DNA of 64,000 bases from Scytolyngbya sp. HA4215-MV1 (GCA_019359045.1 JAHHIA010000007.1:62001-126000); one strand, 5' to 3'; numbered from the stretch's first letter, positions 46,410 through 56,161 are shown. Notes: generated by a model from the sequence alone, not told the origin. Made by a program: numbers and translations.

Positions 46410-47399
46410 TCATGATTGAGAACTGCGGAGTTTGGCGATCGTATTATCTGGCTGCAATCCTCGTTCTTTCAACAAGTGCGCCAGCGTGGGATAGCGAGTG
46501 GTGCGACCCAGCGTAGAGGGAGTTACCGGGTCTTGGTGGGTATCGTGGCGATAGTCCAGAAAAAAGCGATCCCAGGCAGAAACCTGGATGCGAAACACCA
46601 CAATCAGCAACTCCATTAACCAGCGGGTAACTGGAATGCGAAAATAAATTCGCTGGTTGAAATAAGCACAAATTTCTTCTACTGCTCGATCGACGGTAAT
46701 CAAAGGATTGCCCAACACCAGTTTGCGCGGGCGGTGATCTTGAGCCGGATGATCGACCAGATAACTTACGACCTGGGCAATATCATAGGCGTGGATGAAG
46801 TGAAAACTGCCCTCTGCACTGAGAAACCGGGCTAGCCCAATCCAACGGGTAACATCGGGCAACCCTGCCGAAAGGTGAGAATAGGGTTTACGACCATCGC
46901 CACCAAACACCAGGGTTGGAAAAACGGTAGTGAGTCGATCGGCAAGCTCCAGTTTCGACAACTGTTGATAGCAAACATATTTTGATCGAATATAGTCGGT
47001 GCCAATTTCTCCTGCTTGCTTCAGCAGTTGATTATTGCGATCGAGAATACTCGCCGTGGAAAAGTAAATAATTTGCTCACAAACCTGAGGATTCAGTAGC
47101 CCAATCAACTGTTGGGTCTTGATGACATTGATGTCATACACCTCTTGAGGTCCCCCCCACGTCGTTGCTGCCAACACTGCAACCTCGATCGTCTTGAGCA
47201 GGTCGGCAAACTGTTGAATGTGACGCAAATCCCCCTGCAAAAGGTGAATGCCAGGACGTACCGTGCAATCGACCTTCAGCTTATCCGGCGTTCTCACCAG
47301 CAAAAATAACTCATGGGGCGTTTCCTGAATCAAGGCTTCAGCCAAATAATGCCCCACACAGCCACTGGAGCCTGTCAGGAAAATCCGCTTAGGAGTCAT
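46410..47399 (-). CDS. NAD(P)-dependent epimerase/dehydratase-like (extended SDR)
   Basis: 329 residues. The nucleotide-binding motif is FLTGSSGCVGHYLAEAL (GxxGxxG type). The catalytic pair is altered or shifted: the Ser in YFSTAS is in place, and Tyr/Lys are present as DYIRSKYVCYQ, where YxxxK reads as Y-IRS-K. FVGGDGRKPY-like text (VFGGDGRKPYSHL) follows. The extended SDR fold acts on nucleotide sugars, lipids or quinone-related compounds; the substrate is not identifiable. It is convergent with mobA, only 2 bp between stops, and divergent in purpose from hemE, which lies 112 bp upstream on the same strand. Confidence 0.85.
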   Translation of the reverse strand: MTPKRIFLTGSSGCVGHYLAEALIQETPHELFLLVRTPDKLKVDCTVRPGIHLLQGDLRHIQQFADLLKTIEVAVLAATTWGGPQEVYDINVIKTQQLIGLLNPQVCEQIIYFSTASILDRNNQLLKQAGEIGTDYIRSKYVCYQQLSKLELADRLTTVFPTLVFGGDGRKPYSHLSAGLPDVTRWIGLARFLSAEGSFHFIHAYDIAQVVSYLVDHPAQDHRPRKLVLGNPLITVDRAVEEICAYFNQRIYFRIPVTRWLMELLIVVFRIQVSAWDRFFLDYRHDTHQDPVTPSTLGRTTRYPTLAHLLKERGLQPDNTIAKLRSSQS

Positions 47400-47511
47400 G
47401 GGAGGAAACCGAAAATGGGAGGCGGGTTATGCAGCGCTCGAAGAAGAAGCGAGACTTTCAAAAAAAGCCCCAAATGGACGATCTTCGCCCCGTCGCTTCT
47501 TAAAGCGGACT

Positions 47512-48576
47512 TCAAGACGAAACTGCCAATCGCTGATCGATTTGTTTAGCAGTCTCAAAGAAGAACGCGGCATTCTCTTCGGGAGTTTTGGGCAAAATAC
47601 CATGTCCCAAGTTCAGAATATGCCCACGGTTACCAGCTTTGCGAATCGTATCGAGAATGCGCTCGCGAATGAAATCTTGAGAACCAAACAACACACAGGG
47701 ATCGACATTTCCCTGAACACCCACATTGGGACCTAACCGTTGACGGGCTTCCGCCATGTCTACCGTCCAATCCACACTGACGATATCTACGCCGGACAAT
47801 GCCATCCGTTCGAGGACTCCAGCGCTACCACTGATGTAGAGAATCATCGGCGTATCCGGATGGGTCGCTTTAACCTGACGCACCACCCGCTGTTGGTAAG
47901 GCAGTGCAAAGGTTTCATAGTCTTGAGGGGTCAGTTGACCAGCCCAAGAGTCAAACATTTGGATCACCTGCGCACCAGAATCAATTTGGTAACGCACGTA
48001 GGCGGCAATCGAATCCGCTAGCTTACCGAGAAACTCATGCAGCATGGCAGGTTCAGAAAACGCCATGCCTTTAATCACCGTATAGTCTTTCGAGCTTTTG
48101 CCTTCGATCGCATAAGCTGCTAGCGTCCAGGGCGCACCGACAAAGCCCAACACGGTCGCCTGATTGCCCACTTCTCGCCGCAGCGTTTGCAAAATTTCGC
48201 GAATGAAAGGGAGCGATTCTTCTGGCTCTAGGGAGCGCAGTTGCCGGACTTGATCCCAACTACGAATCGGGGGATCAATTACAGGCCCCCGACTCTCAAT
48301 GATGTCGAAAGGAATACCCATACCAGGCAGGGGCGTCAGGATGTCAGAAAACAAGATCACGCCATCCGGCTGAAACGCGCGGAAAGGTTGTAGGGAAATC
48401 TCGATCGCCAGTTCCGGAATTTCCGAGCGATCGCGAAACGAAGGATACTTGTCCCGCAAATCACGGTAAACCTTCATATACCGCCCTGCCTGGCGCATCA
48501 TCCATACAGGTGGACGATCCAATTTTTCGCCACGAGCAGCCCGAAGTAAATACGGAACCTGGCTTGACCCCGTCAT
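47512..48576 (-). CDS. hemE: Uroporphyrinogen decarboxylase
   Basis: 354 residues, the family length. It converts uroporphyrinogen III to coproporphyrinogen III in haem and chlorophyll synthesis. Motifs are [20 protein letters not shown] near the N-terminus, [15 protein letters not shown] (catalytic Asp region), [37 protein letters not shown] and [11 protein letters not shown]. The start has AGGA about 9 nt upstream. It is transcribed leftward with the SDR gene 112 bp downstream. Confidence 0.97.
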   Translation of the reverse strand: MTGSSQVPYLLRAARGEKLDRPPVWMMRQAGRYMKVYRDLRDKYPSFRDRSEIPELAIEISLQPFRAFQPDGVILFSDILTPLPGMGIPFDIIESRGPVIDPPIRSWDQVRQLRSLEPEESLPFIREILQTLRREVGNQATVLGFVGAPWTLAAYAIEGKSSKDYTVIKGMAFSEPAMLHEFLGKLADSIAAYVRYQIDSGAQVIQMFDSWAGQLTPQDYETFALPYQQRVVRQVKATHPDTPMILYISGSAGVLERMALSGVDIVSVDWTVDMAEARQRLGPNVGVQGNVDPCVLFGSQDFIRERILDTIRKAGNRGHILNLGHGILPKTPEENAAFFFETAKQIDQRLAVSS

Positions 48577-48819
48577 CTGACTAAATCCTGTTTTTTAAGT
48601 GCATTCGCTAGCTTACCACCCAGCGGTGATCCATTGTGACAACGAATTTCCAGAAACTCCCAGTACAACAGATTCGGGAAACCTGCCAGATATGTTAAAG
48701 TGATCTTCTCGCTGGTTCATATTGATTCGGCTGTCGTTCTCGATTATGCAAGCGAGGCGCTCAGCTGTTGTTCTTTGATCATTTTTCTCTGCTCACAGGT
48801 TGTTTCAACGAGGTAACCA

Positions 48820-49008
48820 ATGGCTAAACGCCGCAACCAAAAGAAAGAAAAAGCCCTTCGTAATCAAGCTTACGCTCGCAAGTTTCGGAAACGAACCAAT
48901 ACGGGTCGGACAGGTAGAAGACGTTACGACAACGGTAATCGGATGGAAGAATCTGAAACGGATCAAGAGGGTGGAAGAGGGGCTGAAGGGGCGGCTGATA
49001 CCCTTTAG
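48820..49008 (+). CDS. Small basic conserved hypothetical protein
   Basis: 62 residues. The ATG follows GAGGT, a good ribosome-binding site. The N-terminal half is very basic and helical (MAKRRNQKKEKALRNQAY, ARKFRKRTNTGRTGRRR), resembling small nucleic-acid-binding or ribosome-associated proteins. The C-terminal half is acidic and Gly-rich (EESETDQEGGRGAEG). I recall short cyanobacterial proteins with the same MAKRRNxKKEKALRNxAYARKFRK opening but no assigned function. Interaction with RNA or the ribosome is inference from composition only. Confidence 0.75.
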   Translation: MAKRRNQKKEKALRNQAYARKFRKRTNTGRTGRRRYDNGNRMEESETDQEGGRGAEGAADTL

Positions 49009-49293
49009 GGGATCCCCTGGTTGGCAGTCTCCGCTACAGTATCTTCTGGTTGACAGATCTCACATGTTTGAAAGATCTTTATGAGAGATCTTCAGCAGAT
49101 ACCTAGCAAGACGCCGCAACAGGTTTATGAATTGATCATGGTTGAGCACCAATCGCAGTTGAGCACCAATTGCGGTTGAGAAAAAAGTGAGTCTTGGCTG
49201 GATTTGATACATCCGTGTTAATGCTCTTTTGGTTGAAGCGATCGAGCACATTCTCACTAACAACCCAGCACCAACTGAAGAATTCAGGAGTCA

Positions 49294-49338
49294 GAAGCCA
49301 GAATTCAGGGTTACAGAGCATTTCTGAATTCTGGCTTC
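49294..49338. repeat. Inverted repeat of a dispersed GGAGTCA/CCAGAATTCAG element
   Basis: 15-bp perfect arms GAAGCCAGAATTCAG (49294-49308) and CTGAATTCTGGCTTC (49324-49338), next to GGAGTCA at 49287-49293. Related text occurs at 55178-55196 and 62682-62700. Confidence 0.8.
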
Positions 49339-49355
49339 AGCCATGCTTCCGCAAA

Positions 49356-49394
49356 AGCAAAGGCAGCGCAAAATCGACTTGCGCTGCCTTTGCT
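49356..49394 (-). terminator. Terminator of hpf/lrtA
   Basis: Perfect 16-bp stem, AGCAAAGGCAGCGCAA (49356-49371) with TTGCGCTGCCTTTGCT (49379-49394), 7-nt loop, 20 bp past the hpf stop. On the minus strand it is followed by TTTT. Confidence 0.8.
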
Positions 49395-49414
49395 ATGACG
49401 TTGTCAAACGATCT

Positions 49415-50080
49415 CTACACTTTGATGCTCGAGCGATCGTCGGCTTCGATAAAACCATGACCATTGGCTTCAGCCGTTTTGCCATTTTTACCATTCTGGT
49501 GAGTATGTCCATTGCCATTTCGGGGTTGAATGACCCCAAACCCACCGTGGTTGCGCTCATAGATGACGTTGATTTCGCCTGTTTCAACGTTGCGGAACAT
49601 GTAAAAATCGTGGTCAACCAGTTCCAACTGTTCCAGGGCTTCCTGAACCGTCATGGGTGGCATGGCAAAGTACTTGGTGCGAACCACACTAGAAGGAAGC
49701 TCAACCGTGCGATCGCTCAGCAAGTCAACGACCACGGGTTGATCGTTGAGAATTTCAACTTCCTTAGGAACATGGACTTTTGCCTGACGTTTTTCCTTAT
49801 ACTTGCGAAGTTGACGGGCAATTTTGTCGGCAACGAGATCAATGCTGGCGTAAAGATTTTCACTACTTTCCTCGGCTCGCACCACTGCACCATTTGCATA
49901 GATGGTCACTTCAGCCGTTTGCTTAGGGTTTATCCGAGGGTTTCGGGCTACAGATAGGTGTACATCAACTTCAGTCGTCAGGTTTTGAAAATGATTAACC
50001 GCTTTTTCAATTTTCTGATGTACATATTCACGAATCGCATCGGTGATCTCAATGTTTTTACCCTGGATAACAAGCTTCAT
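49415..50080 (-). CDS. hpf: Long ribosome hibernation promoting factor (LrtA)
   Basis: 221 residues, long-form HPF. The N-terminal ~100 residues are the ribosome-binding RaiA/HPF domain ([32 protein letters not shown]-like [25 protein letters not shown]). The C-terminal domain ([49 protein letters not shown]) mediates 100S dimer formation. A Gly/Asn/His-rich tail ([17 protein letters not shown]) follows. In cyanobacteria it is known as the light-repressed transcript lrtA. GGGGAGGAG lies 6 nt before the ATG, a strong ribosome-binding site, and a strong terminator follows the stop. Confidence 0.95.
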   Translation of the reverse strand: MKLVIQGKNIEITDAIREYVHQKIEKAVNHFQNLTTEVDVHLSVARNPRINPKQTAEVTIYANGAVVRAEESSENLYASIDLVADKIARQLRKYKEKRQAKVHVPKEVEILNDQPVVVDLLSDRTVELPSSVVRTKYFAMPPMTVQEALEQLELVDHDFYMFRNVETGEINVIYERNHGGFGVIQPRNGNGHTHQNGKNGKTAEANGHGFIEADDRSSIKV

Positions 50081-50239
50081 AAAGCTCCTCCCCTGAGAAT
50101 ATTGGGTTTGTTTTCACCCTAGCACTTTGTATTCTGGCAAACAGCTCGCTTTAAAATGTTTTGCATCCCTTGATAATTCTTGATTTGAACTTGCCTACTG
50201 AATCGCGAATTTGCGTCAAAACCCACTTGATTTTTTTAA

Positions 50240-50971
50240 ATGACTTTCTCTGTTTCTGGTGAATTTTGGATGAGCGACGGTCAAAGTGGGGTTAAGCCTT
50301 TAGAGACGATCGCCGATTCTTTCTCTACCCGTCGTATTTGTGAGTTGTATCAATTTGCACAAATTCCTTACCAGGATGCCTGGAATTGGCAAAAGGTATT
50401 GGTTGCCGATCGCTGCCAACACCCTAATTTGAATGATGTTCTGATTTTGCTAGAACACCCACCGGTATATACTCTGGGGCAAGGAGCCAGCCTCGAATTT
50501 CTGAAATTTGACTCTGCTCAAACCGAATGGCAAGTGGTTCGAGTGGAACGGGGTGGAGAAGTGACCTATCACTGCCCCGGTCAATTGGTGGGTTACCCAA
50601 TTTTGAATCTGAACTTTTATCAGAAAGATCTGCATTGGTATCTGCGGCAGTTGGAAGAAGTCTTGATTCGCGTCCTGGCAAGTTATGAGTTGTCTGGTGA
50701 ACGCCTTCCTGGCTTGACGGGAGTTTGGCTCAAGGGACGCAAAGTAGGGGCGATCGGCATCAAAGTCAGCCGCTGGATCACGATGCATGGCTTTTCTCTC
50801 AACGTCTGTCCGGATTTAAGCGGATTTAACCGCATTGTTCCCTGTGGCATTGCCGATAAGCCCGTTGGGAGCCTGGCAGAGTTCATCCCAGGAATTCAGA
50901 TAGAACAGGTCTGTCAGCAGGTAGCGATCGCGTTTGCAGAGGTATTTGGGGTTGAATTTGTATGGCGGTGA
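50240..50971 (+). CDS. lipB: Lipoyl(octanoyl) transferase
   Basis: 243 residues. LipB moves octanoyl groups from acyl-carrier protein to lipoyl domains of 2-oxoacid dehydrogenases and GcvH. The active-site blocks are clear: [51 protein letters not shown] with the catalytic Lys, [12 protein letters not shown], and IVPCGI with the acyl-cysteine. The first ~25 residues are unlike the family; a start at Met11 (50270) is possible. No ribosome-binding site is evident at either. It is divergent from hpf and convergent with the GHL10-type gene. Confidence 0.95.
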   Translation: MTFSVSGEFWMSDGQSGVKPLETIADSFSTRRICELYQFAQIPYQDAWNWQKVLVADRCQHPNLNDVLILLEHPPVYTLGQGASLEFLKFDSAQTEWQVVRVERGGEVTYHCPGQLVGYPILNLNFYQKDLHWYLRQLEEVLIRVLASYELSGERLPGLTGVWLKGRKVGAIGIKVSRWITMHGFSLNVCPDLSGFNRIVPCGIADKPVGSLAEFIPGIQIEQVCQQVAIAFAEVFGVEFVWR

Positions 50972-51047
50972 AGGGGTAAAGCAGCAGGATTGTGGCACAA
51001 CGCTGACGGTACCAATGGTATGACAACCAGCCAACCAAATTAGCACT

Positions 51048-52586
51048 TTATGGGAGTTTGCAGAATTTGCGATCGCGATCAGATTGCGGCTCTTGCCAGG
51101 AATAGGCAAAGTGACTCACAGATTTGATTTGGGGTGCCAATTGGTGTAGAGCTTGCATTTGCACTTCCAACGGCGGACGATTGCTAATCGATCGCTGCCA
51201 AATACCTGCCAGAACTGGCTTCACCTCCACTCCAGGAGGAGCTTGATCGAGCACCCGCTTCACCAGCGACATAATGCAACTGGTATTGCCGCAGACGCCA
51301 TAAGACATGGGGTGCCATTGCAGCGAACTAGAAAACCGATCCCAGGGTTGCAGGCGTGAGTCAAACCCACGCCCAACCGATTGATTGCCATCCGGGAAAA
51401 ATACCGCTCCAGCTGGTATGCTCTGCTGTTGAGCAGTGGATGCCGCGAGAGATAGAAAATCCAGTACTCCCTGCAACGCATGAGCGATCGTCAACTGCCA
51501 AAGTTCCCATTGCAAAACGGCTTGCCGCTGCTCTGGGGACAATTTTGCTGTTTTTACAGGAGGATTTCGTCCTTGCCACAGCGGTTCACCCTCATTAGGA
51601 TATTGCCGATCCACCGCCACCACATCTGCGGCAGTGATGTTGCCTTTGCTCAAATAGCGACGAATCAGATCTAAGCCTTTGTCATTCAGCGCCCGCTTAT
51701 AAAGCGCCTGTTGCGCCGCTGGACCATAAATCCAGAGATCTCTTACCTTATTCACCACCGAAGCAGTGCCTGTACCCCGTGGATAGCGGATGTAGTCAAA
51801 TAACATGCCATCGGGTCTGCGTTGGGCGATCGCCTGAGCCATCTGGTAATAGTCTTGCTTCGCCTGAGGATTATAAGGATCGATAAATGCCTCATCAGGG
51901 TTCACCGCGCCGATTTCGGTACTGAGCCCCTTACTGATACCTGCCGTAAGACTGGTTTGACCGTACCCATTTCGCGCCAGTGCCCATTGCCGCTCCGATC
52001 GCTGGGCATAGGTATAGCCAAAATTCATACTAAACATCCAGGCATATGCCCCCAAGCCCCGTTCACGCGCCTTCTGGATCGCTTGAGCCAGCAAATCCAC
52101 TTTTTCAAATCCTGGAACTCGCAGCACCGAGGGCCAAGGCGTCCGATTTTCAGCAGCAGGCAACAACACCTGTCCATTAAAAAAGGCTTCGATATAGACC
52201 TGATTGTAGCCGCGATTCACAATCCGATCCATCACGCTATCCAGTTCTCCCTTGCGCACATCACAAGGGTAGAGCCGCAACCAAATTGCCAAATCTCGGG
52301 GCCAGGTTTGTTTCCGGCACTTTTCCAGACGTTCTGCGTGTTGCTGAACCAGCGTTTTGTACTTCTTCTGGGCATCTTTATTGCCTTGGAAGGCTGCCTG
52401 CCGTAGCGCTTCCTTTTGAGCAATCACTTCTGGAGACAGATGACAAAAAGTGATCGTTTGGGCTTGCGCTGATTTGGATGGCAGACTCAGCCCCCCAATG
52501 AGACTGAATAGGGCGAGAGCGATCGTGCGGCGGTGAAGGCTTTTCCAGTTTTGCAAAACAATCATCAACAATTGGATAACTCTCAT
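51048..52586 (-). CDS. Exported GHL10-type (family 10-like) glycosidase
   Basis: 512 residues. The N-terminus has basic residues and a signal peptide (RRTIALALFSLIGGLSLP...AQAQ), so the protein is exported; the true start may be the second Met at 52565. The central part is a TIM-barrel resembling bacterial DUF187/GHL10 proteins: YPCDVRKGELDSVMDRIVNRGYNQVYIEAFFNGQ, GAYAWMFSMNFGY, FIDPYNPQAKQDYYQMAQAIAQRRPDGMLFDYIRYPRG and a C-terminal AGIWQRSISNRPPLEVQMQAL. A helical stretch of about 70 residues precedes the barrel. Members are believed to act on cell-envelope or extracellular polysaccharide; the substrate is not known. Confidence 0.85.
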   Translation of the reverse strand: MRVIQLLMIVLQNWKSLHRRTIALALFSLIGGLSLPSKSAQAQTITFCHLSPEVIAQKEALRQAAFQGNKDAQKKYKTLVQQHAERLEKCRKQTWPRDLAIWLRLYPCDVRKGELDSVMDRIVNRGYNQVYIEAFFNGQVLLPAAENRTPWPSVLRVPGFEKVDLLAQAIQKARERGLGAYAWMFSMNFGYTYAQRSERQWALARNGYGQTSLTAGISKGLSTEIGAVNPDEAFIDPYNPQAKQDYYQMAQAIAQRRPDGMLFDYIRYPRGTGTASVVNKVRDLWIYGPAAQQALYKRALNDKGLDLIRRYLSKGNITAADVVAVDRQYPNEGEPLWQGRNPPVKTAKLSPEQRQAVLQWELWQLTIAHALQGVLDFLSLAASTAQQQSIPAGAVFFPDGNQSVGRGFDSRLQPWDRFSSSLQWHPMSYGVCGNTSCIMSLVKRVLDQAPPGVEVKPVLAGIWQRSISNRPPLEVQMQALHQLAPQIKSVSHFAYSWQEPQSDRDRKFCKLP

Positions 52587-52821
52587 GAAGTCACTAGAAA
52601 CGCTACACAGTAAAGGCGGCTCCCCAAAAGATAGATTGTGCGATCATGCGACGCCAATCCCGTAGAGCCGTAAAATGTCCAACCATTCTACGACTTCACA
52701 AGGTAATAGCTAGCTTTTCCGCCAAATTCCGGAACCTGTCACTGTTTCTTCATTAGAAAGACCGTTTGATGAAGAACGCTCGCAGCAAAGAAAAGTTTTT
52801 AGATGTACAGGTGACGCTCAT

Positions 52822-54141
52822 TTATCGCTCCAGCAGCTTCACCAAATCGGCATCTGCCTGCGCTTTGCTCCGATAATCGGGTTCTAGTCCGATCGCCCTT
52901 CTCAGGTGCTCTTTTGCCCATTCCACCTGACCTTGGCAAAGATGACAGTAAGCCAGTTGATAAAACACTTGGGCATTGTCTGGTTGAATCGTCAGCGCCT
53001 TGTCATAGCTGGCGATCGCTGCTTCATACTGCTGCATATTTTGGGCACTCAGCGCCAGGGCAACCCAGCCATCACAGTGATACGGTTCAATCGTTAAAGT
53101 ACGTATGTAACTATTCGCAGCGTCCTCATAACGTTGCAAGTCAAAGAAAACACATCCCTGGCTATACCAGGCTTTGGGATCATCGGGTTGAATCTCCAGT
53201 GCTTTCTCTAGACTGAGTAGGGCTTCCTCAGTTCGCTCCAACTGCCACAATGCCAACCCCTGAATCACCCAAACCTTGGCATTTTTGTCTTGCAGCATCA
53301 ATGCTTGATCAAAGCTTTCTAGTGCTGCTTCAGGTGCCTTGAGTTTCTTCAACGCAATGCCCCGATTGTACCAGGCGCAATAATCTTTGGGTTGGAGCTC
53401 CAGGGCGCGATCGAAACTGGTTAGTGCTTCTTCATACTGATCCAGACAGCCCAATACCAACCCCCGTTTATACCAGAGATGAGAATTTTGTGGGCAAATC
53501 AGCAACGCCTGATCAAAACTGTTCAGAGCTTCTAGGAAATGTCCCAAATGTTGTAGCGCTGCCCCTCGTTGTTGCCAGAGGTCAGCATTATGAGGTAGCA
53601 GGGTCAATACTTGATCAAAACTGGTCACAGCTTCCTGATAGCAACCCAATTTTGCCAGAGCGTATCCCCGATGCTTCAAAGCTTTAAGTGATTGAGGGCG
53701 CAATTCTAGCGTACGCTCGAAGCTCACCAGTGCTTCCATATAGTTGCCCGTTCGATAGAGGGCTTTGCCCCGGTAGTACCACGCACGGTAATAGCCAGGC
53801 TGTAGGGCGATGACTTTGCTGTAGCCAGCGATCGCCTCTGCACAACGTCCCAGATGCATTAACGCAGAACTGTAGTTGTACCAGGATTTATAATCATCGG
53901 TGCAATATTGAAAAGCTTGCTCATAACTGGCAATCGCCGCTTCATAGGCACTCAACTGGTTCAGCACATATCCCCGATAACTCCAACCCAAGAAAGAATC
54001 CGGCTGGATAGCTAGAATTTTCTCTAACTCAGGTGTTGACTGCTGAGAAGTGCGATTTGGAAATAACTGCGTTTCAGCAGGATGCTCTACCGCTACAGAT
54101 GCATCCTGGTCATACCAACCATAAGCAAAATCAGTTGACAT
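52822..54141 (-). CDS. TPR-repeat protein (11 repeats)
   Basis: 439 residues. After an acidic N-terminus of about 50 residues, eleven consecutive 34-residue tetratricopeptide units are readable, each with the W/Y, G and A positions (such as SWYNYSSALMHLGRCAEAIA, AWYYRGKALYRTGNYMEALV, LWYKRGLVLGCLDQYEEAL). The last ends REAIGLEPDY-like near the stop. No catalytic domain, signal peptide or membrane segment is seen. TPR superhelices are scaffolds for protein-protein contacts, and cyanobacteria carry many. The partner is unknown. It is separated from the small gene upstream (54263-54472) by 121 bp on the same strand. Confidence 0.9.
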   Translation of the reverse strand: MSTDFAYGWYDQDASVAVEHPAETQLFPNRTSQQSTPELEKILAIQPDSFLGWSYRGYVLNQLSAYEAAIASYEQAFQYCTDDYKSWYNYSSALMHLGRCAEAIAGYSKVIALQPGYYRAWYYRGKALYRTGNYMEALVSFERTLELRPQSLKALKHRGYALAKLGCYQEAVTSFDQVLTLLPHNADLWQQRGAALQHLGHFLEALNSFDQALLICPQNSHLWYKRGLVLGCLDQYEEALTSFDRALELQPKDYCAWYNRGIALKKLKAPEAALESFDQALMLQDKNAKVWVIQGLALWQLERTEEALLSLEKALEIQPDDPKAWYSQGCVFFDLQRYEDAANSYIRTLTIEPYHCDGWVALALSAQNMQQYEAAIASYDKALTIQPDNAQVFYQLAYCHLCQGQVEWAKEHLRRAIGLEPDYRSKAQADADLVKLLER

Positions 54142-54262
54142 GGTAGATAGAGATTCTGGAACTGATGAGAAAGCCTCAACCGTAACCCAGGGACTTTACA
54201 CGATTTGATGAGCTTTAAAAACGTATTCAGCGGTCTCCAATACCATCCGGGTTGAACTTGCC

Positions 54263-54472
54263 TCAATCAACAACTCTCAACAAGCCCATTTTTAGTCGAT
54301 CGAACACAAGCTTAACTTGATTTTGATCTTGCTCATCCAAAGGCTGCTCAGACAACATTGCTCTGAGCAAAAAATTATGATCGTCATTGGTAATTTTTCC
54401 ACAAGCCAAAATGCGGTGAATCACTTGTGAAAGTGTGGTTTGGGGAAAGGGGGGGCTAATGATAGGGTTCAT
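54263..54472 (-). CDS. Small conserved hypothetical protein
   Basis: 69 residues. The pattern SQVIHRILACGKITNDDHNFLLRAM...LDEQDQNQVKLVFDRLKMGLLRVVD is a short helical protein. I recall cyanobacterial small proteins with the same ending (FDRLxMGxLxVVD). A second gene of the same general plan lies at 58114-58320. No signal peptide or membrane segment is present. The ribosome-binding site is weak. The function is unknown; it may be co-transcribed with the TPR gene. Confidence 0.65.
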   Translation of the reverse strand: MNPIISPPFPQTTLSQVIHRILACGKITNDDHNFLLRAMLSEQPLDEQDQNQVKLVFDRLKMGLLRVVD

Positions 54473-55113
54473 GAAAACAACCAGGTTTTAATTCAAACAG
54501 TCGGTTCTCATTTAGACAATTGGGAAAAGTTTCAGCCATTTTTGTTGAGCAATTGGCTGGCAGCAAAACACACCGATGCAGAGCAAGCAATGGCTCACTT
54601 GAAAATTCATCTCGATCGCCACACCAATTCCCAGAAGCTATGTTGTTAATCTCGACAACTTCAGGCTTCTGTCCAAATCAAATTCAGAATTGCTGATCCA
54701 TTTCTACGAAAAATTGAATTGCTAAATCGCCGATCGGTAGAGGCACATACTTTAGCAGCAGAGTTCAGACTTGGGTAGATGATGACGCGATGATCAATCT
54801 TTTTCGAAACAATTAATTCTTTCGGGTACGAACTTTAGTTTCAGCTTTCAGGTAGATGTTTTTTTAGATGAGAGCACCCCTATGTGGCTGAACGACATCC
54901 TAGACACCCTTACTACTGACATCTTTTTCGATCATCCCTTGAAGCAACGTCAATTTAATTCACCAATTCTTTACGGATTCAAAAAAATTGGGAATTGTTT
55001 CCTTATCTAAGCTTCATTCAGTAATTCTACTCGACTTGACTGGCTTTTGTCAGAAATCTGTCACATTGATCTGATCGAAGCAAATTATCACCCCCTATTT
55101 CCCCATCAAATCG

Positions 55114-55150
55114 TTGATAGCTCCCAGATCCTAGATCTGGGAGCTATCAA
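55114..55150. repeat. 37-bp perfect palindrome
   Basis: 17-bp arms starting TTGATAGCTCCCAGATC (55114-55130) and the exact reverse complement (55134-55150) around CTA. No T run on either side and no flanking duplication. It lies about 90 bp beyond the thf1 stop. Confidence 0.85.
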
Positions 55151-55167
55151 TAGTCATAAGTTAGGGA

Positions 55168-55199
55168 ACCATTCTGAGGGAGTCAGGAGCCAGAATGGT
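55168..55199. repeat. Hairpin containing a GGAGTCAGGAGC element
   Basis: 9-bp arms ACCATTCTG (55168-55176) and CAGAATGGT (55191-55199) with the dispersed GGAGTCAGGAGC text in the loop. It is 38 bp beyond the thf1 stop. Confidence 0.75.
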
Positions 55200-55236
55200 A
55201 AGTAGATTTCCGCCAAGTTCTAATACACTGATATAC

Positions 55237-55995
55237 TCAAGAACCCGAAGGAGCTTCATCCTTAGAGCTATCAGAAGAGAGCGAATCTGTATTGGATGTT
55301 CCCTTAGCCTGAGCGCGCTCCTCTCGCTTTTTACGATCTGCCTTGAGCACATCCTCCAACACAATACGTGCCTGAATCAGCTTTTCCAAATTACTGCGAT
55401 ATAGTTCCAGATCTTTTTGGACTTTCTCGTCCGGTAGGTGTAAAGCGGCACAAATTTGCTTCAGCGCATCATTGCGCTGAGCATCATCCTTCACCATTTC
55501 AGGCGCCGCTTGTTCAAGTAAACTAAATACCCCGATTGCAAACAAGCGACTGTATTTAAAGTGAGGATTATTCGCGATCGTTTGAACTTGTTGTCGCAAA
55601 TCCTCAGTCCCGTCTACCATCGTCGTCTGACTCAACCATGCCAGTATTTCTTGCCCTGGCAAGCGATTTGCTAAGTCTTTGAGCCGACTGGCATCTCGCT
55701 GATATTGCTGAGGATCACACTCCATCGCCTGACACAGCGCATTAAAGATAGATTCTTTGTCGGGGTCTGGCTGGTAGCCCTGCATAAAGCGATCGAAGGT
55801 TGAGACCACCCCGAAAGCATAAATTGGGTCATAGCGGAAGTCCGCATTGACCAACAGCAGATGCATTTCTACCATAAGTTCCTCAACCACGCGCCGATAA
55901 ATCGAATGAATCGGGCGGGTGTGGATGTTGTAGAAAGCTCGCTTCGTATCTGAGACAGTGCGGACGTTGTTCACGGGAAGACTAGTGAGTGACAT
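55237..55995 (-). CDS. thf1: Photosystem II biogenesis protein Thf1/Psb29
   Basis: 252 residues from ATG 55995 (MSLTSLPVNNVRTVSDTKR), the usual family start; a longer frame to 56163 adds text that overlaps the divergent aspS leader. Thf1 (Psb29) supports photosystem II biogenesis and, with FtsH, thylakoid protein quality control. Diagnostic blocks are SDTKRAFYNIHTRPIHSIYRRVVEELMVEMHLL, DFRYDPIYAFGVVSTFDRFMQGYQP and SRLFAIGVFSLLEQAAPE. The C-terminus is a charged coiled coil (IVLEDVLKADRKKREERAQAK) with a Ser/Asp tail. It is divergent from aspS, 166 bp apart. Confidence 0.95.
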   Translation of the reverse strand: MSLTSLPVNNVRTVSDTKRAFYNIHTRPIHSIYRRVVEELMVEMHLLLVNADFRYDPIYAFGVVSTFDRFMQGYQPDPDKESIFNALCQAMECDPQQYQRDASRLKDLANRLPGQEILAWLSQTTMVDGTEDLRQQVQTIANNPHFKYSRLFAIGVFSLLEQAAPEMVKDDAQRNDALKQICAALHLPDEKVQKDLELYRSNLEKLIQARIVLEDVLKADRKKREERAQAKGTSNTDSLSSDSSKDEAPSGS

Positions 55996-56161
55996 ATCCC
56001 CATTTTCTCGCTTGACGATCCGTTTGCCAAGTTTTGTGACAAATCCTGGGGCATAATGGGTAAGTTTCACAGATTTGTTAGGGTAACCTGTCAACTTGAG
56101 GGCAGCGTTCTCAGCAATCGCTAAACTAAACCCATCACTTTTCAGGCAAGATTTCAGAACC

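Larger units (their letters stand above)
49009..49414. other. Intergenic region with repeats, downstream of hpf/lrtA
   Basis: 406 bp. It holds a tandem repeat of a 17-mer beginning GTTGAGCACCAAT (49141-49157 and 49158-49174, plus a partial third copy), an inverted repeat of the GGAGTCA/AATTCAG family (49294-49338) and the hpf terminator (49356-49394). No gene is supported. Confidence 0.65.
54473..55236. other. Intergenic region between the small gene and thf1
   Basis: 764 bp, AT-rich. Frames of 40-70 codons exist (for example 54882-55010) but lack ribosome-binding sites and familiar sequence. It carries the 37-bp palindrome at 55114-55150 and the hairpin 55168-55199 just beyond the thf1 stop. 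Confidence 0.55.

Noticed and set aside
49343-49957. 204-codon plus-strand frame
   Set aside because: It lies antisense to hpf/lrtA, which has complete family sequence, a strong ribosome-binding site and a terminator.
54440-54649. 69-codon plus-strand frame
   Set aside because: It overlaps the start of a better-supported minus-strand small gene, has no ribosome-binding site and no familiar sequence.
54882-55010. 42-codon frame MWLNDILDTL...
   Set aside because: No ribosome-binding site, no hydrophobic or conserved pattern, and no terminator; chance frame in AT-rich DNA.
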